In this document: positions 16,546 through 24,831 of the stretch, one piece after another
Position numbering within the stretch: position 1 is the stretch's first letter
Layout of the letters: every line of letters begins with the position of its first letter
Source of the DNA: Pseudomonas denitrificans (nom. rej.)
Lineage (GTDB): Bacteria > Pseudomonadota > Gammaproteobacteria > Pseudomonadales > Pseudomonadaceae
Direction of reading: 5' to 3'
Assembly: GCF_008807415.1 (NCBI RefSeq)
Contig: NZ_CP043626.1
Location: forward strand, 2,728,001-2,792,000
Length of the DNA: 64,000 bases
Translations under genes and position numbers: made by a program
The notes under the pieces: model-generated
Databases searched by the model: none
Told to the model about the DNA's origin: nothing
The model's input: only the letters and a program-made list of their open reading frames with translations

Positions 16546-17841
16546 ATGAACCGTGCACAAACCCTGTCTGGGCCAGTCTCCGCCGCCACCCCGTTTCGCC
16601 TCGCCCAGTGGCGCATGCTGCTGGCCGCGATGTTCTGCTACCTGTTCTTCTACACCGGCCGCCAGACCTTCGGCTTCGCCATCCCCGGCATCCAGGCCGA
16701 GTTCGGGCTGAGCAAGGAAACCCTCGGCTGGGCCTCCAGCGCCATGCTGTGGATGTACGCCATCGGCCAGGCCATCAACGGCAATCTCGCCGACAAGTTC
16801 GGCGGCCGGCGCATCATGAGCCTCGGCGCGGCGCTGTCCTGCGGGGCCAACTGGGTCACCAGCTTCGCCGGCGGCTTCGTCAGCCTGGTGCTGCCTTGGG
16901 GCATCAACGGCTACTTCCAGGCCTTGGGCTGGGCGCCGGGCAGCCGCCTGCTGTCGAACTGGTGGAGCGCCGCCGAGCGCGGCAAGGTCTACGGCTTCTA
17001 TGTGTTCGCCGCCGGCTGCGCGTCGGTGCTGTCCTACGTCACCTCGGTGATAGTGATCGACGTGATGCACCTGGAGTGGCGCTGGATCTTCCGCCTGCCG
17101 GTGCTGCTGATGCTCGCTGGCGGCATCGTGTTCTACCTGGTGGCCCGCGAGCGCCCGCAGGACATGGGCTTCGAGCCGCTGGCCGACACCGGCGTGGCCA
17201 ACGCCGAGGACCGCGCCAGCGAAGCCGCCCACGGCGAGGAAGAGACCTCGACGCAACGCTACCTCGCCGTGCTGAAGAACCCGCGCCTGCTGGTGGCAGC
17301 GCTGTCGCTGGGCTTCCAGAACGCCGCGCGCTACGGGCTGATCGTCTGGGTGCCGGTGCACTTCCTCGGCGCCGACTGGCAGAAGGGCCAGAGCTTCATC
17401 GACCCGAAATGGATCACCATCGCCCTGCCCGTCGGCATGGCCGTGGGCGCGCTGAGCAACGGCTGGGTATCCGACCGCCTGTTCGGCAGCAAGCGCTACC
17501 GCGCGATCATGCTCTACATGGTGCTGGGCGCCCTCACCAGCCTGTGGATGTGGAGCCTGCCGGCACACAGCGGCGTCGGCCTGCTCGCGCTGTTCCTCTG
17601 CGGCTTCTTCGTCTACGGCCCGGCGTCGAGCTTCTGGGCGCTCTGCCCGGACCTGGTCGGCGCGCGCCGCGCCGGCACCGCCACCGGGATCATGAACTTC
17701 TCCTCCTACCTCTTTGCGGGTCTGGCCGAACCCCTGATCGGTCGCATGCTGGACACGACCGGCAATACTTCACTGATCTTCATCGTGGTCACCACGGCCT
17801 GCGTGTGCAGTGCGGTGGTCGCCCTGTTCGTCCGGCGCTGA
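16546..17841 (+). CDS. MFS transporter, organophosphate:phosphate antiporter (GlpT/UhpT-like) family
   Basis: The 431-residue protein has 12 predicted membrane segments. Near the N-terminus YLFFYTGRQTFGFAIPG matches the first-helix pattern of OPA carriers (Y-x-x-R-x-x-x-x-x-x-x-P), and GQAINGNLADKFGGRR is the MFS loop 2-3 motif. Large central loop around 210-235. OPA proteins exchange phosphate esters or phosphonates such as phosphoenolpyruvate analogues for phosphate. In this phosphonate island it may import a phosphonate or export released phosphate. Own SD (AAGGAAAACACC); downstream of a terminator, hence probably its own promoter, leading MFS-LysR-phnX. Confidence 0.86.
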   Translation: MNRAQTLSGPVSAATPFRLAQWRMLLAAMFCYLFFYTGRQTFGFAIPGIQAEFGLSKETLGWASSAMLWMYAIGQAINGNLADKFGGRRIMSLGAALSCGANWVTSFAGGFVSLVLPWGINGYFQALGWAPGSRLLSNWWSAAERGKVYGFYVFAAGCASVLSYVTSVIVIDVMHLEWRWIFRLPVLLMLAGGIVFYLVARERPQDMGFEPLADTGVANAEDRASEAAHGEEETSTQRYLAVLKNPRLLVAALSLGFQNAARYGLIVWVPVHFLGADWQKGQSFIDPKWITIALPVGMAVGALSNGWVSDRLFGSKRYRAIMLYMVLGALTSLWMWSLPAHSGVGLLALFLCGFFVYGPASSFWALCPDLVGARRAGTATGIMNFSSYLFAGLAEPLIGRMLDTTGNTSLIFIVVTTACVCSAVVALFVRR

Positions 17842-17896
17842 GGGCGCGGCCATGTGGCAAGCCCCGATGCCAGACGCCCCCATAAAAAGAGATGCC

Positions 17897-18757
17897 ATGT
17901 ACCAGTACCACAAGTGGTTGCGCTCCTTTCATGCCGTGGCCCGCACCGGCAGCTTCACCCAGGCGGCGGCACTGCTGAGCGTCGGCCAGCCGACCATCAG
18001 CGAGCAGGTCAGCGGGCTGGAGAAGCGCTTTTCCGTGGAGCTGTTCCACCGCCGCGGCCGCTTCATCGAGCTGAGCCCGGCCGGGCAGCAGCTCTACGCG
18101 ATCACCCAGGGCCTGTTCGGCCAGGAGGACGAAGCCTTGCAACTGCTGCAGAGCTTCCAGCAGCGCAAGCAGGGCATGCTGCGCCTCGGCGCGGTGTCGC
18201 CGCCGATCGCCATGAGCCTGACCTACTCGCTGATGCAGCGTTACCCGGACATCGAACTGGAGACTTCCTTCACCAGCGAGGCCGGCACCCTGGAGCGGCT
18301 GTACAACTTCGACATCGACGTGGCGATCCTCGCCCTCTCCGAGTTCGACCAGCGCCTGAGCACCCAGCTGTACCGCACCTGCCCGATCCTCGCGGTGGTA
18401 CGCGACGACCACCCCTGGGCACGGCAGGAATCGGTCAGCGTGCAGGAGATCGCCAAGGAGCGTGTGGTACTGCGCGAGCCGGCCTCACGTACCCGCCAGC
18501 TGGTAGAGGAAGGCTGTCGCCAGCACGGCGTGGAGCTGGACTGCGCGATGCAGCTGAACAGCCGCGAGGCCATCGTGCATGCGGTGGTACACGGCATCGG
18601 CGTGGGCTTCGTCTCGGCGGTGGAGTACGCCGACCGGCCGGGCACGCGCTCCATCGCCTTCGCCGAGGACCCGTTCCACATCAGCTACTACCTGTGCTGC
18701 CTGGGCATCCGCCGCAAGCGGCCGATCATCGCCGAGCTGTTCGACTCCACGGCCTGA
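17897..18757 (+). CDS. LysR-family regulator, second PhnR-like paralogue
   Basis: The 286-residue protein starts at MYQYHKWLRSFHAVARTGSF; the preceding in-frame bases are not LysR-like. HTH: VGQPTISEQVSGLEKRF; wing: ELFHRRGRFIEL. Effector domain: REAIVHAVVHGIGVGFVS and the closing SYYLCCLG. It shares the LFHRRGR-x-IEL and GIG-x-G-x-VS-x-x-EY signatures with the LysR at 11664, so the island holds two related regulators at its two ends. It sits 55 bp after the MFS gene and 102 bp before phnX, all on one strand. Confidence 0.9.
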   Translation: MYQYHKWLRSFHAVARTGSFTQAAALLSVGQPTISEQVSGLEKRFSVELFHRRGRFIELSPAGQQLYAITQGLFGQEDEALQLLQSFQQRKQGMLRLGAVSPPIAMSLTYSLMQRYPDIELETSFTSEAGTLERLYNFDIDVAILALSEFDQRLSTQLYRTCPILAVVRDDHPWARQESVSVQEIAKERVVLREPASRTRQLVEEGCRQHGVELDCAMQLNSREAIVHAVVHGIGVGFVSAVEYADRPGTRSIAFAEDPFHISYYLCCLGIRRKRPIIAELFDSTA

Positions 18758-18859
18758 CCTGCAACCCGGACCAACCCTGAAACCGCGAGCCTGCCACCAC
18801 GCCGGGCGGGCTGCGCTCACCTTCGATTTCACAAGTAATCCCCTCACAGGAGCATCACC

Positions 18860-19687
18860 ATGCACTACCAGCAACCCAAGCAACTGCAGGCCGCCATCCT
18901 CGACTGGGCCGGCACCGTGGTCGACTTCGGCTCCTTCGCGCCGACGCAGATCTTCGTCGAAGCCTTCGCCGAGTTCGGCGTCCAGGTCAGCCTGGAAGAA
19001 GCCCGTGGCCCGATGGGCATGGGCAAGTGGGACCACATCCGCACCCTGTGCGACATCCCCGCCATCGGCGAACGCTACCGCGCCGCCTTCGGCCACCTGC
19101 CCACCGATGACGACGTCACCGCCATCTACGAGCGCTTCATGCCGCTGCAGATCGAGAAGATCGCCGAGCACTCGGCGCTGATTCCCGGCGCGCTGGACGC
19201 CATCGCCGCACTGCGCAAGCAAGGGCTGAAGATCGGCTCCTGCTCCGGCTACCCCGCGGTGGTGATGGAGAAGGTCGTCGCCCTGGCGAAGACCAACGGC
19301 TACGTCGCCGACCATGTGGTCGCTACCGATGAAGTGCCCAACGGCCGTCCGCACCCGGCCCAGGCACTGGCCAACGTGATTGCCCTGGGCATCAACGACG
19401 TGGCGGCCTGCGTGAAGGTCGATGACACCTGGCCGGGCATCCTCGAAGGCCGCAGTGCCGGCATGTGGACTGTGGCGCTGACCTGCTCGGGCAACGCCCT
19501 GGGTCTGACCTATGAGCAGTACAAGGCGCTGCCGGCGGAGAAGCTGGAGCAGGAACGCCACCGCATCGGCCAGATGTTCGAAGGCTCGCGCCCGCACTAC
19601 CTGATCGACACCATCGCCGAACTGCCGGCGGTGATCGCCGACATCAACGCGCGCCTGGCGCGGGGAGAGATGCCGCAGGCCTGCTGA
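18860..19687 (+). CDS. phnX: Phosphonoacetaldehyde hydrolase (phosphonatase)
   Basis: This 275-residue HAD-superfamily enzyme splits phosphonoacetaldehyde into acetaldehyde and phosphate. The nucleophile Asp15 lies in LDWAGTVVD, and the Schiff-base Lys56 in [12 protein letters not shown]. The 41-residue distance between them equals that in characterised phosphonatases. Later HAD motifs are visible in [10 protein letters not shown] and [12 protein letters not shown] is CACAGGAG. It is normally paired with the transaminase PhnW, but no phnW-like gene is present in the window, so the aldehyde must come from another enzyme here or PhnW is encoded elsewhere. The last codons and downstream palindrome are duplicated in tandem. 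Confidence 0.95.
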   Translation: MHYQQPKQLQAAILDWAGTVVDFGSFAPTQIFVEAFAEFGVQVSLEEARGPMGMGKWDHIRTLCDIPAIGERYRAAFGHLPTDDDVTAIYERFMPLQIEKIAEHSALIPGALDAIAALRKQGLKIGSCSGYPAVVMEKVVALAKTNGYVADHVVATDEVPNGRPHPAQALANVIALGINDVAACVKVDDTWPGILEGRSAGMWTVALTCSGNALGLTYEQYKALPAEKLEQERHRIGQMFEGSRPHYLIDTIAELPAVIADINARLARGEMPQAC

Positions 19688-19709
19688 TCACTCACCAGCT
19701 GAACTCGAC

Positions 19710-19790
19710 GTAGGATGGCGTGGAGCGCAGCGATACCCATCACGCCCACACGCCATCAGCATGGGTATCGCTCCGCTCCACCCATCCTAC
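19710..19790. repeat. Family-A REP-like palindrome, copy 1
   Basis: An imperfect 81-bp inverted repeat: GTAGGATGG..GGAGCGCAGCGATACCCAT on the left, ATGGGTATCGCTCCGCTCC..CCATCCTAC on the right, about 20 bp between the arms. The same element recurs at 19844, 47773 and 53132, always intergenic. Confidence 0.8.
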
Positions 19791-19843
19791 AAAGAGCGTC
19801 CAGCGGAAACCGGCCTGCTGATCACTCGCCAGCTGAACTCGAC

Positions 19844-19924
19844 GTAGGATGGCGTGGAGCGCAGCGGTACCCATCACGCCCACGCGCCATCAGCATGGGT
19901 ATCGCTGCGGTCCACCCATCCGAC
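19844..19924. repeat. Family-A REP-like palindrome, copy 2
   Basis: Tandem copy of the palindrome at 19710-19790, with the right arm slightly decayed (GCGGTCCACCCATCCGAC). Confidence 0.8.
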
Positions 19925-19976
19925 AAGTGCTTTCAAGGGAGCTACGGCGTTGGGGTGAGGGGCCGCTGCCGTTGCT

Positions 19977-20267
19977 CTAGTGCCCCGAATACGGCGGATA
20001 TTTGTCCCCCGGCACGCGTCGCTGGCGCTGTGGGTCCGGGCCGTCATGGGGAACGTGGGGCGGATGCGGCGGGTCGATCTGCGGGTCGGCGAGGTCCGGC
20101 GAATCCGGGTCGAAACCCAGCTCCGGATCAATATGCCGCGAACCACCCAGGGGCACCTGGCGCTGCGGGTAGCCGGGCAGCCCACGCTTGTCGCCGGGGC
20201 CGGACCTGTCCGGCCAGCGTTCAGGGGCAACGCCCGGGCGCTCTGTGATTTCACCGTGGCCTTTCAT
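19977..20267 (-). CDS. Small Pro/Asp-rich protein of unknown function
   Basis: A 96-residue reading frame starting MKGHGEITERPGVAPERWPD, preceded at 6 bp by a perfect GGAGGT ribosome binding site on the minus strand. Composition is extreme: rich in Pro, Asp, Gly, His and Arg, with no hydrophobic stretch, so it is probably intrinsically disordered and cytosolic. The C-terminus is KYPPYSGH. An upstream in-frame ATG would add ten residues but has no SD. I do not recognise the family. It is bordered by the REP duplication on one side and the OprD-type porin promoter on the other. Confidence 0.6.
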   Translation of the reverse strand: MKGHGEITERPGVAPERWPDRSGPGDKRGLPGYPQRQVPLGGSRHIDPELGFDPDSPDLADPQIDPPHPPHVPHDGPDPQRQRRVPGDKYPPYSGH

Positions 20268-20460
20268 GTTCACCTCCAGCGGTTCGGGTAATGGCATGAC
20301 GGTGGACGCGGGACTGCGCCGAAGGTTTCAGCCGATTGTCCGACGGTACCGCCGGTGGATTCGCCCAGGCGAAACCCCCGATCTAGACCATGGTCGCAAA
20401 GACCCGACCGCCCATCTGTGACACCTTCGCGCGCTTTTTTAGCGCCCCCGGAGTCACCGC

Positions 20461-21747
20461 ATGCCCTCGCCCCTCTCCTCCAGCCCGCTCGCCCGCCTGA
20501 GCGCCCTCGCCCTGCTCGGTGGCATCGCCGCCCCGGCCAGCGCCGACTTCCTGGAGGACAGCAGCGCGCGCCTGGAGTCGCGCACCTTCTACTTCAACCG
20601 CGACTTCCGCGACGGCAGCTCGTCCAACCCGCAGGGTGCCTCCAAGCGTGAGGAAACCGCGCAGGGCTTCATTCTCAACCTGCAATCGGGCTACACCGAA
20701 GGCACCGTCGGCTTCGGTGTCGATGCCCTGGCCATGCTCGGCGTGAAACTCGACTCCAGCCCCGCCGACAGCAACAGCGGCCTGCTGCCCTACAGCGGCC
20801 ACGACCCGCGTCACTCCGAAGACCAGTACGCCAAGGCCGGCGTCACCGGCAAGCTGCGCGTCTCCCACACCCAGTTCAAGTACGGCGCGATGCTGCCGGA
20901 CATGCCGCTGCTCAAGTACAACGACGGCCGCCTGCTGCCCAACATGTTCCACGGCGCGCAGCTGACCAGCGAGGAAATCGCCCACCTCAAGCTCACCGCC
21001 ACACGCCTGGAGCGCTACACCGCGCGCGACTCCACCGATGCCCAGGACGTGCGCCTGAACTGCAAGAACAAGCGCTACGCCTGCGACACCACCGGCAACC
21101 GCTTCGACTCCTACCAGGCAGACTACCAGGTCAACGACCAGCTCCTGCTGCAGTACGCCCAGGGCGGGCTGGAGAACGTCTACCGCCAGCGCTACGTCGG
21201 CATCGTCGGCAAGCAGGCGTTGGGTGCAGGGAAGGTCACGGCCGACCTGCGCTGGTTCGACAGCGACGACGACGGCTCGGCCCGCGCCGGGGAGATCGAC
21301 AACCGCGCGCTGAGCCTGCTGCTGGCCTATGCCCAGGGCGGCCATATCCTCAGCGCCGGCTGGCAGCGCATGAGCGGCGACAGCTCCATGCCCTACCTCG
21401 ACGGCAGCAACCCCTACCTCGCCAACTACGTGCAGGTGAACGACTTCGCCAACGCCCAGGAACGCTCCTGGCAACTGCGCTACGACTTCGACCTGCGCAG
21501 CGTCGGTGTGCCCGGCCTGAGCTTCATGACCCGCTACGTCAACGGCGACCACATCGCCCTGGCCAACGGCGACGAGGGCAAGGAATGGGAGCGCGACGTG
21601 GAGTTCAAGTACGTGATCCAGACCGGCACCTTCAAGGACCTCAGCCTGCGCCTGCGCAACGCCACCTACCGCACCAACTACGAACAGTCGGCGCGCGATG
21701 TGGACGAGGTGCGGCTGATCGCCAGCTACAACTTCTCGATGCTCTGA
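20461..21747 (+). CDS. OprD-family outer-membrane porin
   Basis: The 428-residue protein has a signal peptide ending near PASA (residue 27), then the OprD start FLEDSSARLESRTFYFNRDF, the family's typical first-strand sequence. It also has the segments LPDMPLLKYNDGRLLP and LRYDFDLRSVGVPGL and a beta-strand-like C-terminus SYNFSML. OprD-type porins are 18-strand channels for amino acids, carboxylates and other small solutes. Which one cannot be told. SD is CGGAG. The gene is followed by a terminator. Proximity to the phosphonate island may be coincidental. Confidence 0.93.
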   Translation: MPSPLSSSPLARLSALALLGGIAAPASADFLEDSSARLESRTFYFNRDFRDGSSSNPQGASKREETAQGFILNLQSGYTEGTVGFGVDALAMLGVKLDSSPADSNSGLLPYSGHDPRHSEDQYAKAGVTGKLRVSHTQFKYGAMLPDMPLLKYNDGRLLPNMFHGAQLTSEEIAHLKLTATRLERYTARDSTDAQDVRLNCKNKRYACDTTGNRFDSYQADYQVNDQLLLQYAQGGLENVYRQRYVGIVGKQALGAGKVTADLRWFDSDDDGSARAGEIDNRALSLLLAYAQGGHILSAGWQRMSGDSSMPYLDGSNPYLANYVQVNDFANAQERSWQLRYDFDLRSVGVPGLSFMTRYVNGDHIALANGDEGKEWERDVEFKYVIQTGTFKDLSLRLRNATYRTNYEQSARDVDEVRLIASYNFSML

Positions 21748-21760
21748 TCTGCAGGTCAGC

Positions 21761-21782
21761 GGGGCGGTCGCGGCCGCCTTTC
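21761..21782 (+). terminator. Terminator after the OprD-like gene
   Basis: GGCGG, 6-nt loop, CCGCC, followed by TTT, 14 bp after the porin stop. Stem is short but GC only. Confidence 0.5.
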
Positions 21783-21785
21783 GCC

Positions 21786-22367
21786 TTAGAAACGGACGTC
21801 CTGAAGCTCGCCAAAATCCACTGAGATTCCCAGTACCTGAATGACGAGAACGGCCGTGGCGATGACCAGATGGACTCGGCGAGAGCTGAAGAAGGCGATG
21901 ATCGGCAACAGGATGATCACCACCATGAAGACGCCCCAGCCGCTGAACCATTGGTTGTCCCAGTACCTCGCCGCTTCCCAGAAGTATTCGGCGTAATAGG
22001 CGCTGAACCCGAGGAGGGCCCAGTGCCCGTGGGATTCGAACACCTCCTGGTGAGTCTCGCCGGCCTTCAGCTCGTGAACCGGCAGAATGAGCGCCGCACT
22101 GAAGAACAGCAGCAGCGGCGATACCAGCAGTCGCAGAAACTCGTTGTATGTCCAGACATTGATCAGGGACTTCAGGGAGTAGGTGCTCCACCAATATTCG
22201 AGCAGCATCAGGAAGAGCGAGGCGCTCCAGATCAGCGGCAACCAATCGATCTTCGAGGTCGCCCGTGAACGCAGCGTCGCCACAACGCCAGACAGCAGCC
22301 GGGTGACACCAAGCCCCGTCAACATGCCGAAGACGACAGCCAGCCATTGGAACTCGGTACCGGGCAT
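21786..22367 (-). CDS. Uncharacterised four-to-five-helix membrane protein
   Basis: The 193-residue protein begins MPGTEFQWLAVVFGMLTG after a purine-rich GAGGGGG. Hydrophobic segments at about residues 8-28, 44-62, 80-100, 115-130 and 145-185 suggest an inner-membrane protein. It is rich in Trp and Tyr (EYWWSTYSL, YYAEYFWEAARYW). GC content and codon use look less extreme than in the flanking genes. No family recognised and no operon partner: the porin gene converges and the upstream 670 bp hold no clear gene. Confidence 0.7.
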   Translation of the reverse strand: MPGTEFQWLAVVFGMLTGLGVTRLLSGVVATLRSRATSKIDWLPLIWSASLFLMLLEYWWSTYSLKSLINVWTYNEFLRLLVSPLLLFFSAALILPVHELKAGETHQEVFESHGHWALLGFSAYYAEYFWEAARYWDNQWFSGWGVFMVVIILLPIIAFFSSRRVHLVIATAVLVIQVLGISVDFGELQDVRF

Positions 22368-23040
22368 CCGCAGGCCCCCTCTTGCAACGTGTGGCGGTAG
22401 ACCGCACGGATGCTAAGCCCCGTAGCTACGGGCGGAGCCTGGAAGCGGGAGGGACAGCCGGCGAGATTGCAGAATTGTGGTGCACATCCTTTAGCCCGAA
22501 GCCAGCTCCGCGAAATCCATTGCGGCGCTATGCGACTTCCAAGGGCGAACACCAGGGTGCCACTCCTGCAAGGCGAATGGTCCTACATGCTGGGGGAACG
22601 GATGAGACCCGTTTCATTCTGTCGGCAATGTCCTGGCTCGGGATCGCCGCCAGCAACCGAAAAGTCCCACGAGCCATTAGCCTTGCGGGCCTACGAGCGC
22701 CGTCCCTAGCCTCTGGTTCGCCGCAGTTCATCGCGGACGGGCGTAGGAACCCGGGATATAAGGATCAAGGTACGGCAACTTTGTAGTCACGATTGCAGGC
22801 GAAATCCGCCTTGCACTTTCGTGCGTCTATGGCGGCCGTGCATGGAGGCTTCGGCCTACCGGTTCCTTGGTCCCGGCATTCCTACCCTTGCACGGTCCGC
22901 CTCTCTTTACCCGTAGGAAGGTTGATTGGCGGCTTCTTGATCCTTAGACCAAGTAGTGGCTGACATGAACTATCCCTTTTTTACCCCCGCGCCCCGCCTT
23001 CTCTCACCACGCAAGTCGACGCTCTCTCCGGAGGTGCCCC
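22368..23040. other. Gene-poor spacer with a structured segment
   Basis: About 670 bp without a convincing gene. Short open frames exist but have rare-codon composition and no SD. The 3' part (22840-22930) contains inverted repeats described separately. A 27-codon frame from ATG 22966 overlaps the start of the next gene and could be a leader peptide, but has no ribosome binding site. Confidence 0.4.
22845..22935 (+). ncRNA. Putative structured leader RNA before the small gene at 23041
   Basis: Three nested or adjacent pairings are visible: AGGC-TTCG-GCCT at about 22848, CCGG..CCGG at 22859-22875, and TTCCTAC (22879-22885) with GTAGGAA (22913-22919). The motif is followed by a small-protein gene. 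I have the impression that similar leaders precede small DUF genes in other pseudomonads, but this is memory, not shown here. Confidence 0.35.
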
Positions 23041-23322
23041 ATGCGTGAATTCCTCCCAGTCCCCTTGACCGGCCAATTCGGCGAAGAAGTCCTCTTCATC
23101 AACGCCCTGGCCCCGGTCGAACACCTGCGCGAAGCCGCCCTGCGCCGCATCACGGCGGTCGAAGACCTGCTGCAACTGATGGAAGACGACAGCGACAGCG
23201 GCCTCATCCGCGCCACCGCCCGCCTCGCCTCCGCCTTGGCGCCACTGGTCAGCGAAGCCCGCCAACTCTACGAACTGGCCCTGGAGCGCCCCGGCTACAA
23301 GGCGGGGCCGCTGGATCGATAA
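23041..23322 (+). CDS. Small alpha-helical protein of unknown function
   Basis: A 93-residue protein starting MREFLPVPLTGQFGEEVLF with a strong GGAGGTG ribosome binding site. Predicted almost entirely helical and acidic (HLREAALRRITAVEDLLQL, EDDSDSG, LASALAPLVSEARQLYELA). Size and layout recall small Pseudomonas DUF3077/DUF6124-like proteins, but I cannot establish membership. Codon use fits the neighbours, which supports a real gene. It is followed by a large hairpin. Confidence 0.7.
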   Translation: MREFLPVPLTGQFGEEVLFINALAPVEHLREAALRRITAVEDLLQLMEDDSDSGLIRATARLASALAPLVSEARQLYELALERPGYKAGPLDR

Positions 23323-23326
23323 GCTC

Positions 23327-23364
23327 CGCCGCCGGGTCGGCCTCGCTGCGCCGACCCGACGGCG
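23327..23364. terminator. Bidirectional hairpin between convergent genes
   Basis: A 15-bp stem with one mismatch (CGCCGCCGGGTCGGC pairs with GCCGACCCGACGGCG, 8-nt loop) between the stops of the small gene and the YcaC-type gene. No T run, so an intrinsic terminator is not certain. Confidence 0.5.
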
Positions 23365-23369
23365 CTGCC

Positions 23370-23996
23370 TCACTTCTTGGCGGTGAGCGTGCTGTAGCTG
23401 GTGATCAGGTTGCGGTAGTCCGGGATGTGGTTGGAGAACAGCGCGGCCAACCCTTCGATGTCGTTGCGCCAGTCGCGGTGCAGCTCACAGGCCACGCCGA
23501 ACCAGGTCATCATCTGCGCGCCGGCCGCTTCCATCCGGCGCCAGGCAGCATCGCGGGTAACTTCGTTGAAGGTGCCGGAGGCATCGGCGACGACGAAGAC
23601 CTCGAAGCCCTCTTCCAGCGCCGACAGCGCCGGGAAGGCCACACAGACCTCGGTGACCACGCCGGCAATGATCAACTGCTTCTTGCCGGTGGCCTTCACC
23701 GCCTTGACGAAGTCCTCGTTGTCCCAGGCGTTGATGTTGCCGGGACGGGCGATGTAGGGCGCGTCAGGGAACAGGTCTTTCAGCTCGGGAACCAGCGGGC
23801 CGTTGGGGCCGTTCTCGAAACTGGTGGTGAGGATGGTCGGCAGCTTGAAGTACTTGGCCAGGTCGGCCAGGGCCAGGACGTTGTTCTTGAACTTGTCCGG
23901 TTCGATGTCGCGCACCAGCGAGAGCAGACCGGCCTGGTGATCGACCAGCAGTACGGCGGCCTGGGTCTTGTCGAGACGGACGTAGGGCTTGCTCAT
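23370..23996 (-). CDS. Isochorismatase-family hydrolase, YcaC-like (1)
   Basis: The 208-residue protein has the cysteine-hydrolase fold of YcaC: VLLVDHQAGLL (catalytic Asp near residue 19), Lys in the AVKATGKKQLIIAG region, and the catalytic Cys in GVVTEVCVAFPAL (near residue 118), where the preceding V-V-T forms the cis-peptide loop. Natural substrate unknown. SD is CGAGGAA. It follows the second YcaC-like gene by 51 bp, and the two share the NAWDN, GPNGPL and TEVCVAF / TSVCMAF motifs, so they are tandem paralogues. Probably co-transcribed with the pirin gene upstream. Confidence 0.9.
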   Translation of the reverse strand: MSKPYVRLDKTQAAVLLVDHQAGLLSLVRDIEPDKFKNNVLALADLAKYFKLPTILTTSFENGPNGPLVPELKDLFPDAPYIARPGNINAWDNEDFVKAVKATGKKQLIIAGVVTEVCVAFPALSALEEGFEVFVVADASGTFNEVTRDAAWRRMEAAGAQMMTWFGVACELHRDWRNDIEGLAALFSNHIPDYRNLITSYSTLTAKK

Positions 23997-24047
23997 GGCG
24001 TTTCCTCGTTGCAGTGAAAGCCCGGCCGGAGCCGGGCAAGGGTCGGT

Positions 24048-24734
24048 TCAGCGCTGGGAGTCCAGCACTTCGTGTTCGGTCACCACCTGCTGGGCCTTGG
24101 TGTAGCTTTCGATCAGCAGGCGGTAGTGCGGGAAGATCAGGCTGTAGGCCTCGGCCCACTGCGCGGCGTCGGGGCGGTTCCAGGTGCGCTGGATTTCCGA
24201 GGCGACGGCGGCGGTATCCATGGGCACCACGCCAGCCTGGACGACACGCGCCAGGGTGATTTCCTGCGCGGCCTTGGAGTAGGTGCCGGAGGCGTCGATC
24301 ACGGCGAAGACCCGGTAGCCGGCGTTGACCGCGGCAATCGCCGGGAAGGCCATGCATACGCTGGTGATGGTGCCGGCGATGACCAGGGTCTTCTTGCCGG
24401 TGGCCTCGACGGCGGCGACGAATTCGGGGTTGTCCCAGGCGTTGATCTCGCCCTTGCGCGCCACGTACTGAGCATGCGGCGCGGCCTCGTGGATCTCGGG
24501 GATCAGCGGGCCGTTGGGCCCCTGCGGCACCGACGCGGTGGTGATCACCGGGATTTTCGCCAGGGTGGCGATCCTCGCCAGGGTGATGGCGTTATTGCGC
24601 AGTTCGGTCATGGGCATGTCCTTGACCGTCTGGAACAGCCCGCTCTGGTGGTCGATGAGCAGCATGGCGGTGTCGTCGGGATCGATAACCGGGCGCTGGC
24701 CGTTGAAGTTGGCAATCTGGTTGAAGTGGCTCAT
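24048..24734 (-). CDS. Isochorismatase-family hydrolase, YcaC-like (2)
   Basis: This 228-residue paralogue starts [20 protein letters not shown]. It has [13 protein letters not shown] (Asp), [20 protein letters not shown] (shown in part; catalytic Cys in TSVCMAF) and a C-terminal tail 15-20 residues longer than its neighbour. SD is GGAG before the ATG. Lies 97 bp after the pirin gene and 51 bp before the other paralogue, all on the minus strand. A LysR divergent from pirin may control all three. Confidence 0.9.
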   Translation of the reverse strand: MSHFNQIANFNGQRPVIDPDDTAMLLIDHQSGLFQTVKDMPMTELRNNAITLARIATLAKIPVITTASVPQGPNGPLIPEIHEAAPHAQYVARKGEINAWDNPEFVAAVEATGKKTLVIAGTITSVCMAFPAIAAVNAGYRVFAVIDASGTYSKAAQEITLARVVQAGVVPMDTAAVASEIQRTWNRPDAAQWAEAYSLIFPHYRLLIESYTKAQQVVTEHEVLDSQR

Positions 24735-24831
24735 GTCGTGGTCTCCACAAGGGGCGTCCGGCCCAAGAAACCCGCGCCTCCTGCGCGGGCGTTCATCCAG
24801 ACTAGGCGAGGCCTGAGTCGGGGGTATGACA

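Larger units (their letters stand above)
19678..19926. repeat. Tandem duplication (134-bp period) of the phnX tail plus a palindrome
   Basis: The sequence starting GGCCTGCTGATCACT at 19678 (the last phnX codons and stop) recurs at 19812 with a few changes, followed in both copies by the same spacer and an 81-bp palindrome. The second copy ends at about 19926. A direct duplication that included the gene end is the simplest reading. Confidence 0.8.

Noticed and set aside
20383..22407. 674-codon minus-strand open frame opposite the OprD-like gene
   Set aside because: It mirrors the codon structure of the porin on the other strand, has no ribosome site and no recognisable domain. Long antisense frames are expected in such GC-rich DNA.
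22382..22786. 134-codon frame in the 22.4-23.0 kb spacer
   Set aside because: Codon use is unlike the neighbours, no SD, no domain; kept as gene-poor spacer.
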